From DATLYB01 sp964502525 (GTDB lineage Bacteria; Bacteroidota; Bacteroidia; Chitinophagales; CAIOSU01), in contig CAZCXH010000133.1 in assembly GCA_964502525.1 (NCBI GenBank), positions 1 through 14,062 of the forward strand: DNA of 14,062 nucleotides, in the 5' to 3' direction. The position numbers and the translations under genes were made by a program. Position 1 is the first letter of the stretch, and each line of letters starts with the position of its first letter. Positions 1 to 5,918 of this stretch are shown one piece after another. The notes beneath the pieces are model-generated. The model searched no databases. It was not told the origin of the DNA and saw only the letters and a program-made list of their open reading frames with translations.

Positions 1-40
1 GACCTTTTTGTCAATTTGCTTATCCCGAACTCAGTTGATA

Positions 41-95
41 ATCACAGATTTTCGTACGGTTAAATCATATTTGTCAGCGTCATCTGCGTTCTATT
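41..95. repeat. Possible dispersed intergenic repeat fragment
   Basis: The segment reads like a type of intergenic sequence I associate with Bacteroidota genomes: a 'CACAGATTTT' block, a 'TTAAATCAT' block, then 'CAGCGTCATCTGCGTTCT'. Only one copy is present in this window, so the repeat status rests on resemblance and is weak. Confidence 0.25.
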
Positions 96-305
96 CCTAA
101 TTTCAAACAGTCTCTTAGAGAGTTGATAAGGCAAAAGCCCGGTTTGGGACGTGCATTGGACTCAAATAATATCCGTATATTTCGTTACAATAAACAAATG
201 CAAAAAGGTTTGGTTTTATTTTCTTTTCGTGAATTTTTCAAAAAATTCCGAACATTGGCAGCATGTTGCGCGGTTGATGCAGACTGCAATGACGAGATGC
301 GTTGC

Positions 306-317
306 TCTACCGGTAGA
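306..317. promoter_or_regulatory. 12-bp perfect palindrome TCTACCGGTAGA
   Basis: TCTACCGGTAGA is its own reverse complement and has no spacer. It lies about 80 bp upstream of the ArsR promoter in non-coding DNA. It could be a dimeric regulator site or a chance palindrome; nothing else ties it to a gene. Confidence 0.25.
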
Positions 318-396
318 TCTTCTGATTCTTTACTGCTGCGATAAACCAGTTCCGGCTGCGCTCGTTTATAATAAGCCACCGTTTTGCACCTCTAAA

Positions 397-429
397 ATTG
401 TGAATATTAATCAGGATTAATTACTTTTG
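397..429 (+). promoter_or_regulatory. Bacteroidota-type promoter of the ArsR gene
   Basis: ATTG at 397-400 and TACTTTTG at 422-429 are separated by 21 nt. This fits the Bacteroidota sigma-ABfr consensus (TTTG near -33, 19-21 nt, TAnnTTTG at -7). The -7 element ends 22 nt before the ATG at 452, which leaves a short leader. This is the best promoter match in the window because both elements are present at the right spacing. Confidence 0.55.
406..421. promoter_or_regulatory. Perfect inverted repeat in the promoter spacer, likely ArsR operator
   Basis: ATTAATC-AG-GATTAAT is a perfect 7-2-7 inverted repeat. It fills the spacer between the -33-like and -7 elements of the promoter directly upstream of a dimeric winged-helix repressor gene. 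ArsR-family proteins usually repress their own promoter by binding a short dyad overlapping it, so autoregulation is the simplest reading. The dyad and its position are seen; the binding is inferred. Confidence 0.5.
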
Positions 430-451
430 TTACTGACTTTAAAACAATCCT

Positions 452-754
452 ATGAGCTACTTATCAAAATCCCAAAATGAAATCCTCGGAAAAGCCCGCC
501 TGAAGATCAGGGCGCTGAACCATCCGCTAAGACAGCAGATGCTTGCTTTAATCAAAGGCAGCAAGAACAGGATGAATGTTACCGACATTTACGGCAAACT
601 GCGCATCGAGCAATCCGTTACATCTCAGCATCTTGCCATCCTGAGGCGCCAGGGACTTGTAACCACCAAAAGAGATGGAAGGGTGATTTGGTACAGCGTC
701 AGCGATGCTGCTATCAATAGCTTGCTGAAGGTGTGCCGGCAGTTGATAAAGTGA
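452..754 (+). CDS. ArsR-family winged-helix transcriptional regulator
   Basis: A 100-residue protein of normal length for a single-domain ArsR/SmtB repressor, which binds operator DNA as a dimer. Residues 17-36 (with 'LNHPLRQQMLALI') form the usual first helices. Residues 42-69 form the helix-turn-helix, with recognition helix 'SVTSQHLAILRRQ' at 55-67. Residues 70-83 form the wing ('KRDGRVIWYSV'). The classical alpha-3 metal box (ELCVCDL) is absent, and the only cysteine is residue 95 near the C terminus, so arsenic or other soft-metal sensing by the standard site is unlikely. It may instead sense a thiol, another ligand or nothing. The start is the first ATG after a good promoter. No same-strand partner follows, and the next gene is on the other strand, so it appears solo and probably autoregulated. 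Confidence 0.88.
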   Translation: MSYLSKSQNEILGKARLKIRALNHPLRQQMLALIKGSKNRMNVTDIYGKLRIEQSVTSQHLAILRRQGLVTTKRDGRVIWYSVSDAAINSLLKVCRQLIK

Positions 755-778
755 GCCTCACTCCTTCATTGCATTTAT

Positions 779-831
779 CTCGTATTTGACGAGGCGGGCT
801 TGCTATTCCTCCATTGCAAGCTGGTTGCCCG
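779..831 (+). terminator. Tandem hairpins after the ArsR gene, possible terminator
   Basis: Starting 25 nt after the stop, CTCGT (779-783) pairs with ACGAG (789-793) over a 5-nt loop. GCTTGC (798-803) then pairs with GCAAGC (816-821) over a 12-nt loop, with an outer CGGG/CCCG (795-798, 828-831) possibly extending it across a bulge. No T-tract follows, so if this ends transcription it is not a classical intrinsic terminator. Confidence 0.25.
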
Positions 832-947
832 CGAGATATCGGAGGTGATGATCGTGTTCATGTTGCAGAGGTTGGCACTCTGGTAATAAGGCATTGCGCT
901 CTAACCCTGAATCCCTATCCTGAAAGGGTGAACGTCCTGTTTCTCCT

Positions 948-1472
948 TTAGTTAGCGCCTGTCTTGCTTATCTGAGAGATGAGGGATTTAATGATAGCAT
1001 TTGAACTGGTTTTAGCTTGCGACTTGATGTCGTTCCAAACCTGGTTTTTCCACTCTTGCGAAGCTCCGGCAATCTCTTTGCTGCATGATGCATCCTGCGT
1101 TATCAGATCGAAGGAAATGCCGGAACCCTTATGCCTGAAATCGGTGATCTCGCATTCATACCTTCCCTCCTTGAAACGCAGCCTCACCTGATATTCCACG
1201 GTTCCTTTGGTTTTGGCGCTTGAAGTAACCACTTTCGGATTATAAATAAAGGTGCCCTTGCCTACGATCACGCCATTGTTGGCGTCATCGAGCGTCAATT
1301 TCTTGTTGGAACATTGAAAGATATCGCTGAACCAAAATTTGCCCCGCTTATAGAGATCTTTTGGGGATGTGTCGTCAGCTTTAACCGCCATGGAAAATGT
1401 CAGCGGTTTAAGCTGGGCATGGGCGGTTATGATCGAAAAAAACACGAAAAAGGAAATCAGAATTCTTTTCAT
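948..1472 (-). CDS. Secreted DUF4468 domain protein
   Basis: I start this gene at the ATG giving 'MKRILISFFVF'. A TTG three codons earlier would add Met-Pro-Asn, but it spoils nothing and has no support. The 174-residue product has a short positive N terminus, a hydrophobic core and a likely signal peptidase I site after AHA (residue 19). Residues about 45-115 match the DUF4468 pattern (TBP-like fold, found almost only in Bacteroidota): 'FWFSDIF', then 'LTLDDANNGVIVGKGTF', then a beta strand 'VEYQVRLRFKEGRYECEITDF'. The C-terminal part (135-170) is a charged helix. Cysteines at 54, 107 and 130 could form a disulfide outside the cytoplasm. The biochemical role of the family is unknown. It is a monocistronic minus-strand gene between two plus-strand genes. 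Confidence 0.8.
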   Translation of the reverse strand: MKRILISFFVFFSIITAHAQLKPLTFSMAVKADDTSPKDLYKRGKFWFSDIFQCSNKKLTLDDANNGVIVGKGTFIYNPKVVTSSAKTKGTVEYQVRLRFKEGRYECEITDFRHKGSGISFDLITQDASCSKEIAGASQEWKNQVWNDIKSQAKTSSNAIIKSLISQISKTGAN

Positions 1473-1660
1473 ATTCGGCAATCAGATTTAGCTCAAATGA
1501 CGGTTATACGAATTTTGGACGAAAAGTGTTTATGGACAAACGGTGTGGCCGAAAAAGAAATTCGGAGATTATCGCCAAAACCTATCATCAGAAGGCAATG
1601 GAGGCATTGAGCTTTGGGCGGAACATAATAAGGTCAGTTTTAAAAATTCTACCACTTACT

Positions 1661-1694
1661 CTCTCTCCATCTGGAGAGGGTTGGGGCGAGGTGA
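1661..1694. repeat. Hairpin-bearing intergenic repeat-like element
   Basis: CTCTCTCC (1661-1668) pairs with GGAGAGGG (1673-1680), with one G-T wobble, over the 4-nt loop ATCT. TTGGGGCGAGGTGA follows. The form 'CTCTCC..GGAGAGGG TTGGGG(T/C)GAGG' is one I recognise as a recurrent intergenic element in many bacterial genomes, including Bacteroidota. Only one copy is in this window. It lies in the gap of about 370 bp between two divergent genes. Confidence 0.4.
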
Positions 1695-1791
1695 AGCTTA
1701 TAAGAACAATTTTTATAACCGCCCATAAGATTAAGAGATACCCTTTATTTTAATGAAATAGCTTACAACCTGCCTGCGACTTTGTGCGTCA

Positions 1792-1799
1792 TAACTTTG
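1792..1799 (+). promoter_or_regulatory. Candidate -7 element of the AGMO-like gene
   Basis: TAACTTTG matches TAnnTTTG exactly and ends 45 nt before the ATG at 1845. No good TTTG element lies 19-21 nt upstream, so this is only half a promoter. If real, it places the transcription start after the TTG at 1782 and supports the ATG at 1845 as the true start. Confidence 0.35.
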
Positions 1800-1844
1800 A
1801 CTTTTGTCAACAACTTTAATAATTTCTTATCCTACAAACAAGCT

Positions 1845-3083
1845 ATGGACGCGAGCCTTCTTTTCGTCTTCCCCTTCTTCTTCCTCCTGATCGGCATTGA
1901 ATTGTGGGTTGCCAAAAAACGCAAGCAACAGTACTACCGGTTCAATGATGCAATCACCGATCTGAACATTGGCATAGGCAATCAGGTAACCGGCTTGTTC
2001 TTCAAAGCCTTGTATCTCGGGCTTTATTATTACGTAGCACACAACTGGGCGCTGTTTCATTTGGAAACCACCGTTTGGTCATGGCTGGGTTGCCTGCTGC
2101 TGTTCGACTTCATATTCTACTGGGCACACCGATGGGGACATACGGTAAATTTTTTCTGGGGGGCGCACGTAGTGCATCATTCGAGCGAAGAGTATAACCT
2201 TGCCGTTGCATTGCGCCAGCCGTGGTTCCACAACATCATCGCGTTTTTCCTTTTCCTGCCGATCCCGTTCCTCGGCTTTAAGCCGGAGGTGTTCCTTTCA
2301 GCCGCTGCCGTGCACACGCTCTATCAGTTCTGGATTCACACGAAAGCCATCGGCAAGATGTGGGCGCCCATAGAGTATATTTTCAATACGCCCAGCCACC
2401 ACCGCGTTCATCACGCGGTTGATCCCAAATATATTGACAAGAACTATGCTGGCGTCTTCATGGCGTGGGACAGGCTGTTCGGCACCTTCAAGGCGGAGGA
2501 AGAAGAGCCTAATTACGGCATCACCACCCAACTGAAAAGCTGGAACCCCGCTTGGGCTAATTTTCACTATTACGTTGAGATGTTCCAGAAGGCAAGGCAA
2601 ATGAATAGCTGGAAAGACAGGTTGTTTATGATTGTTGCGCGCCCCGGCTGGCTGCCCGATTACATGGGCGGATACCAGGCTCCGAAGGAGGTGGATAAGA
2701 AGACGCGTGTCAAGTATGACACCATTACTTCCAAACCTTTCATGAGATACGTTTTCGTGCAGTTTGTGATAATAGTGCTTGGCACGTCAGCTTTCATGTA
2801 CCATTTCAAGCATATAAGTGATTTCTATAAAGCAGCATTCCTCGGAGTGCTCATCCTTTCCATTATGATTTGCGGAGCCATTTTTGAAAACAAGCCGTGG
2901 GTGATAGCTGCCGAGTATGCCCGGCTGTTCTTGATAATACTCAGCCTGAATACATTCTACTACTACTGGCATATTGACTGGTTCACCGTGATGCTTGTCG
3001 GCTCGCTGATAGGATTTGGAGTGCTTGTATTTTGGTTCACCCGTTCATGGGTGTTTTCAAGAAGGCAGACGGTCGCAGCATGA
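1845..3083 (+). CDS. Sterol desaturase family membrane di-iron oxygenase, alkylglycerol monooxygenase-like
   Basis: The 412-residue integral membrane protein carries the histidine boxes of the fatty acid hydroxylase/sterol desaturase superfamily: H95-RWG-H99, H108-VV-H111-H112 and H185-HRV-H189-H190, plus H165. These ligate two irons for O2-dependent C-H oxidation. The stretch 'HHSSEEYNLAVALRQ' (111-125) is close to the hallmark of alkylglycerol monooxygenase (AGMO/TMEM195), so an ether-lipid or related lipid is a better substrate guess than a sterol. Hydrophobic segments lie near 3-22, 45-65, 79-93, 128-143, 302-318, 328-346 and 358-400. The extra C-terminal membrane block after 300 also fits the longer AGMO-type proteins. 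I prefer ATG 1845 to a TTG at 1782: the extra 21 residues are not conserved-looking and would contain the -7-like element. It converges on the next gene with 17 bp between stops. Confidence 0.85.
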   Translation: MDASLLFVFPFFFLLIGIELWVAKKRKQQYYRFNDAITDLNIGIGNQVTGLFFKALYLGLYYYVAHNWALFHLETTVWSWLGCLLLFDFIFYWAHRWGHTVNFFWGAHVVHHSSEEYNLAVALRQPWFHNIIAFFLFLPIPFLGFKPEVFLSAAAVHTLYQFWIHTKAIGKMWAPIEYIFNTPSHHRVHHAVDPKYIDKNYAGVFMAWDRLFGTFKAEEEEPNYGITTQLKSWNPAWANFHYYVEMFQKARQMNSWKDRLFMIVARPGWLPDYMGGYQAPKEVDKKTRVKYDTITSKPFMRYVFVQFVIIVLGTSAFMYHFKHISDFYKAAFLGVLILSIMICGAIFENKPWVIAAEYARLFLIILSLNTFYYYWHIDWFTVMLVGSLIGFGVLVFWFTRSWVFSRRQTVAA

Positions 3084-3096
3084 ACCGCCCTGCGGT
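3084..3096. terminator. Short GC hairpin between convergent genes
   Basis: ACCGC (3084-3088) and GCGGT (3092-3096) form a perfect 5-bp stem over the loop CCT. The hairpin lies inside the 17-bp gap between two convergent stop codons. It could slow transcription from both sides, but no T-tract follows on either strand. Confidence 0.35.
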
Positions 3097-3100
3097 CTCT

Positions 3101-3676
3101 TCAATACATTATGGTGTCATTCTGCGCAACGAAGAGCATGTCGTGCGCTCCATCATCATAGTATATCTGCAGGAGATTGTCTGTGATCTGGTATTTGTCA
3201 GCCGTTTTCAGCGCAAAATGGAATTCATCCTGGAAGTGTATAATCTCGCCTCCCCCGTTAACCTGCGAGCGGATAGTTTCTGAAAATTGAATTTCATTTT
3301 GTTCATTAAAAGTAAAACTGCCGAGATAGCTGTTGATGAGTGCTCTGCCCTGAAATATATAGGGCAGATAAAATATCTCCTTCTCGGGCCGGTTGCAGAT
3401 CGAATCGGTCAATATGATGAAAGCCTCATTGCCACCGCAGGGGGGATACTGTATTTCTTTTGTCAATACATTTTCAAAACCAACGAACTTCCACTTCCCT
3501 ACAAGAGATGGGGTGATGCCCGGAATCACTTCGTATTCAACGGCACATTCCGAACGCTTGCTTGTTTCGTTACAGTGATAATTGCTGACGGCAAGATTGC
3601 ACGCAACCAGCGCTACAACAAACAACTTCAGATTGTCGGGAAAAGAGAAAAAGGAATCGAACGATTTACGCCCCAT
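3101..3676 (-). CDS. Exported META/lipocalin-like protein of unknown function
   Basis: The 191-residue product has a hydrophobic N-terminal segment at about 16-32 ('LKLFVVALVACNLAV'), probably a signal peptide or anchor, preceded by a long charged n-region. The mature part contains 'LVGKWKFVGFENV' (58-70), the opening strand typical of META/HslJ-like and lipocalin-like small beta-barrels. It is followed by beta-rich segments with 'YPPCGGNEAFIILTDS', 'GSFTFNEQNEIQFSE' and 'YQITDNLLQIYYDDGAHDMLFV'. No lipobox with a +1 cysteine fits convincingly, although C35 lies just after the hydrophobic segment. Such proteins are common small periplasmic or surface proteins in Bacteroidota. The family assignment is by pattern and uncertain; export is more secure. 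It lies 76 bp downstream of pyrD on the same strand and could share its transcript. Confidence 0.65.
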   Translation of the reverse strand: MGRKSFDSFFSFPDNLKLFVVALVACNLAVSNYHCNETSKRSECAVEYEVIPGITPSLVGKWKFVGFENVLTKEIQYPPCGGNEAFIILTDSICNRPEKEIFYLPYIFQGRALINSYLGSFTFNEQNEIQFSETIRSQVNGGGEIIHFQDEFHFALKTADKYQITDNLLQIYYDDGAHDMLFVAQNDTIMY

Positions 3677-3752
3677 AGTTTTATCAGATGATTAGCTGAC
3701 AGTTTATACGGTGAAAAAGCAATAGGGTTGGGACGCAGAAAGGGTGAGAAAT

Positions 3753-4787
3753 TCAAAACGGCTTACACGACAGATGCTTGCAGATAAAGTGTGCAAGAGA
3801 CGGTCCTTCGTAAACGAACCCTGTATAAACCTGCACCAGGCTTGCTCCGGCTTTTAACTTCTCTTCGGCATCCGCTGCATTCATGATTCCGCCAACACCG
3901 ATGATCGGAATGCCGCTTTTACCGCGAATGTAACGAATGACGTCCGTAGCCTTCCCTCGTAAAGGCGCTCCGCTTAGTCCCCCTGCTCCGATGGCTTTTA
4001 CTACTTCCGGTGACGTGCTAAGATTCTCCCGGATGGTTGTGGTGTTGGCGGCAACAATGCCATCTATCCTGGTTTCAGCAACGATTTCAACTATGTCATC
4101 CAACTGCGTATTCGTAAGGTCTGGCGCAATTTTCAGGAGGATGGGCTTGCGCTTTTGCTTCTGATTGCTTCTGTGCTGCAAGCTGTGAAGTATTTTCATC
4201 AGGGGGGCTTTTTCCTGCAACTCCCGCAATCCCGGAGTGTTGGGGGAGCTGACGTTGACAACGAAATAGTCAACGTGGTCAAACAGCGCCTCAAAGCATT
4301 TCATGTAATCATCGGCTGCATTTTCGTTTGGGGTGATTTTGTTTTTCCCGATGTTGCCGCCAATGATGGTTTTGCTTTTTCTTTTTTTAAGCCGCTCAAC
4401 GATTTTCGCGATGCCGTCATTATTGAATCCCATGCGGTTGATGACAGCGCGATCCTTTGGAAGCCTGAACAAGCGCGGTTTTTCGTTGCCCGGCTGTGGC
4501 AGAGGAGTGACAGTGCCAATTTCTATAAAACCGAAACCCAGGCATGAAAGCTCATCAATGTATTCCGCGTTTTTGTCAAATCCTGCTGCAAGGCCAACCG
4601 GATTGGGAAAAGAAAGGCCAAAAACATTTTTGTTGAGCGAAGGGTTGTTACCGGTATTGTAAAGAAAACGAACCAATGACTTCATCATCGGTAGCTTGAG
4701 AAATATTTTTAGCATCGCCAATGTGAAATGATGCGCTGCTTCGGGGGGAAGAAGGAAAAGCAGCGGGCGGATGAAAAGCCTGAACAT
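3753..4787 (-). CDS. pyrD: Dihydroorotate dehydrogenase (quinone), class 2
   Basis: This enzyme catalyses the fourth step of de novo pyrimidine synthesis, oxidising dihydroorotate to orotate and passing electrons through FMN to membrane quinone. At 344 residues it matches the class 2 length. The N-terminal helices (1-45) form the amphipathic membrane-binding, quinone-tunnel region found only in class 2. The barrel follows: 'AAGFDKN' (67-73) at the FMN site, 'GTVTP' (91-95), 'NRMGFNN' (117-123), 'NVSSPNTPG' (178-186) with Ser181 in the place of the class 2 catalytic serine, Lys219 in 'KIAPDL', 'NTT' (248-250), and the phosphate-binding 'GVGGI' (297-301) and 'YTGFVYEGP' (321-329). All expected residues appear intact. 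The start ATG is followed by the usual 'RPLLFLLPPEAAHH'. No Shine-Dalgarno sequence is seen. The gene is divergent from the small acidic protein gene across a 197-bp gap. Confidence 0.97.
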   Translation of the reverse strand: MFRLFIRPLLFLLPPEAAHHFTLAMLKIFLKLPMMKSLVRFLYNTGNNPSLNKNVFGLSFPNPVGLAAGFDKNAEYIDELSCLGFGFIEIGTVTPLPQPGNEKPRLFRLPKDRAVINRMGFNNDGIAKIVERLKKRKSKTIIGGNIGKNKITPNENAADDYMKCFEALFDHVDYFVVNVSSPNTPGLRELQEKAPLMKILHSLQHRSNQKQKRKPILLKIAPDLTNTQLDDIVEIVAETRIDGIVAANTTTIRENLSTSPEVVKAIGAGGLSGAPLRGKATDVIRYIRGKSGIPIIGVGGIMNAADAEEKLKAGASLVQVYTGFVYEGPSLAHFICKHLSCKPF

Positions 4788-4984
4788 GAAGCGGGTGTAA
4801 AAATAACATAGAGCGCTGTGAAACCAACCTGCGCAGGGTGTCGCTAAAATATTACGCTTTTCACCTTGCCTGTGACTAAGCGCGCCTTTTCCTTCATGTT
4901 TACAATGGAAACTTTGCGCCTTAACATGGACGGAAAAACTTTATTCAGCGGTCATCGTAGTATGAAAAATCAAAACGCGCCCTC
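4788..4984. other. Divergent gap between pyrD and a small gene
   Basis: This 197-bp region must hold the promoters of both divergent genes. I found no exact TAnnTTTG on either strand near the starts. On the pyrD side, TATTTTTA shortly upstream of the ATG is a one-mismatch candidate. No repeat or hairpin stands out. Confidence 0.4.
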
Positions 4985-5257
4985 ATGAGCAGAATGAAGA
5001 AGACCAGCATGACGCCTGACAAGTTCAACAAACTGTTGACTGACGCCAAAGCCAATTTCCTTTGGGACAATGGCGTTTTCATTGACGAACGCATCAGCTA
5101 TAACAAATATATCATCAAGGTTTACAGCCTGCTTGACTTCTTCGTGGAAGTTTATTACAGCATTGATGACAACAAAATCGAAGACATCTACGCCATCGAG
5201 ACGGAAGACGACTGGGATGGATTTCTGAAAACCATTGACCTGCGCGACCTGTTCTGA
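4985..5257 (+). CDS. Small acidic cytoplasmic protein, unknown
   Basis: I do not recognise the family. The 90-residue product lacks a signal peptide and membrane segments. It begins with a basic segment ('MSRMKKTSMTPDKFNKLL'), then has an aromatic and acidic core with a likely beta pattern ('YIIKVYSLLDFFVEVYYSIDDNKIEDIYAIE' region, about 38-70), and ends in 'FLKTIDLRDLF'. The mix of Tyr, Phe and Asp and the uninterrupted frame with sensible codons suggest a real gene. It is isolated: divergent from pyrD and followed 91 bp later by the DinB-family gene on the same strand. A second Met at codon 4 is an equally possible start. No Shine-Dalgarno sequence is visible, as for most genes here. Confidence 0.65.
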   Translation: MSRMKKTSMTPDKFNKLLTDAKANFLWDNGVFIDERISYNKYIIKVYSLLDFFVEVYYSIDDNKIEDIYAIETEDDWDGFLKTIDLRDLF

Positions 5258-5279
5258 TCCAGCTTTCTTTAACTTTACG

Positions 5280-5318
5280 GAGGATTATTTGATAATTTGA
5301 TGAGATGAACCAATCCTC
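5280..5318. repeat. Octamer-phased intergenic element with inverted ends
   Basis: GAGGATT (5280-5286) and AATCCTC (5312-5318) are a perfect 7-bp inverted repeat around a 25-nt interior. The interior holds three TGA-headed octamers at exact 8-nt spacing: TGATAATT (5290), TGATGAGA (5298) and TGAACCAA (5306). The element resembles those at 5853-5918 and 9651-9705. A T-rich stretch follows, so it may also act as a terminator for the preceding small gene. Confidence 0.35.
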
Positions 5319-5348
5319 ATCTATTTCCATTTATTTTTATACTATTGC

Positions 5349-5855
5349 ATGGTGAATTCCAGAACCGAAGCTAACATTCTCGCTGATGCTTTCGAAAGCG
5401 CGCGCACCCTCACCAAATGGTATTTATCCAGAATGAAGGAAGCGGACATGCACAAGGTTTTTGAATCAGAGGGAAAGAAATTCAATTCGGCTTATTGGAT
5501 AGCTGCGCATCTCACGTGGTCTGAACAATTTCTCTTGCTGTTTGCATTGGGCGGAAAAACGCTGGATATGCCCTGGCTGGAACAATTTCGCATCGGTTCA
5601 AAATATCATGATGATACAAGCGCTTTGCCGCCTGTTAAGCAGGTTCTTGATGCATGGAAGGATATTCATGTGACTGCAATGGCTCATGTGCGATCTCTTC
5701 CCGATGATATGCTCAACAGGGATAACCCGGCAGGATTCGGTTTTGGCGGTGACAACAGTTATCGCATGATGATCCATCATGCCATTCGCCATGAGGCTAT
5801 TCACGCAGGGCATCTGTCATGGCTCTGCAAACTGTATGGGATACAAACCGTTTGA
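5349..5855 (+). CDS. DinB-family four-helix-bundle metalloprotein
   Basis: A 168-residue protein of the DinB/YfiT-like superfamily, a four-helix bundle that binds a divalent metal through three histidines. Here these are H54 in 'WIAAHLTWSEQFLL', and H148 and H152 in 'RHEAIHAGHLSWL'. The 'HLTWSE...' helix and the C-terminal 'HHAIRHEAIHAGHLSWLCKLYG' helix are the two family signatures. Members include thiol-dependent transferases (bacillithiol, mycothiol) and many of unknown substrate, so no reaction can be assigned. No membrane or export signal is present. The start follows a T- and A-rich leader without a Shine-Dalgarno sequence. Its TGA stop is the first unit of the octamer array that begins at 5853. 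It converges on the next gene. Confidence 0.85.
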   Translation: MVNSRTEANILADAFESARTLTKWYLSRMKEADMHKVFESEGKKFNSAYWIAAHLTWSEQFLLLFALGGKTLDMPWLEQFRIGSKYHDDTSALPPVKQVLDAWKDIHVTAMAHVRSLPDDMLNRDNPAGFGFGGDNSYRMMIHHAIRHEAIHAGHLSWLCKLYGIQTV

Positions 5856-5918
5856 TTCGGTAATTCGATGATGTGTTGATTCCATGATAGCCCCTAAACT
5901 TCGTGAATCATCGAATCA
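5853..5918. repeat. Inverted octamer arrays between two convergent stop codons
   Basis: From the DinB-family stop codon, successive 8-nt units run rightward: TGATTCGG, TAATTCGA, TGATGTGT, TGATTCCA, then TGAT (units at 5853, 5861, 5869, 5877, 5885). From the stop codon of the opposing gene, two units run leftward on the minus strand: TGATTCGA (5918-5911) and TGATTCAC (5910-5903). The arms pair perfectly over 10 bp (5863-5872 with 5907-5916) around a 34-nt loop. It may serve as a bidirectional terminator, but the regular 8-nt phase is unusual. Confidence 0.5.

Larger units (their letters stand above)
1..451. other. Gene-free leader upstream of the ArsR gene
   Basis: No convincing gene is seen in this stretch on either strand. 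The short open frames have no recognisable domain and are rich in Ser, Cys and Lys, as expected of non-coding DNA. It holds a dispersed-repeat-like segment at about 41-95, a 12-bp perfect palindrome at 306-317 and, at its right end, the promoter and likely operator of the ArsR gene. A gene ending to the left of the window cannot be excluded. Confidence 0.6.
1473..1844. other. Divergent intergenic region before the AGMO-like gene
   Basis: This 372-bp gap lies between the DUF4468 gene (leftward) and the membrane oxygenase gene (rightward). It holds the hairpin repeat-like element at 1661-1694 and a -7-like element at 1792-1799. A plus-strand open frame through 1526-1753 has no domain and runs across the repeat, so I do not call it. 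No clear promoter was found for the leftward gene. Confidence 0.5.

Noticed and set aside
123..420. Overlapping short frames on both strands in the leader
   Set aside because: No domain, composition typical of non-coding DNA, mutually overlapping and not supported by start signals.
1473..1481. TTG start three codons upstream for the DUF4468 protein
   Set aside because: The ATG at 1472 gives a standard signal peptide; the extra three residues add nothing.
1482..1781. Plus-strand frames in the gap, including one at 1526-1753 with a helical-looking start
   Set aside because: It crosses the hairpin repeat-like element, has no domain and no promoter, and its C-terminal half is low-complexity repeat translation.
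1782..1844. TTG-initiated extension of the AGMO-like protein
   Set aside because: Non-ATG start, no membrane or domain contribution, and the -7-like element would lie inside it.
3689..3704. Two TGA-headed octamers (TGATTAGC, TGACAGTT) in the pyrD downstream gap
   Set aside because: Only two units with no inverted partner; two TGA triplets 8 nt apart are easily chance.
4155..4662. Plus-strand frames of 109-130 codons opposite pyrD
   Set aside because: Antisense shadows of an intact pyrD gene.
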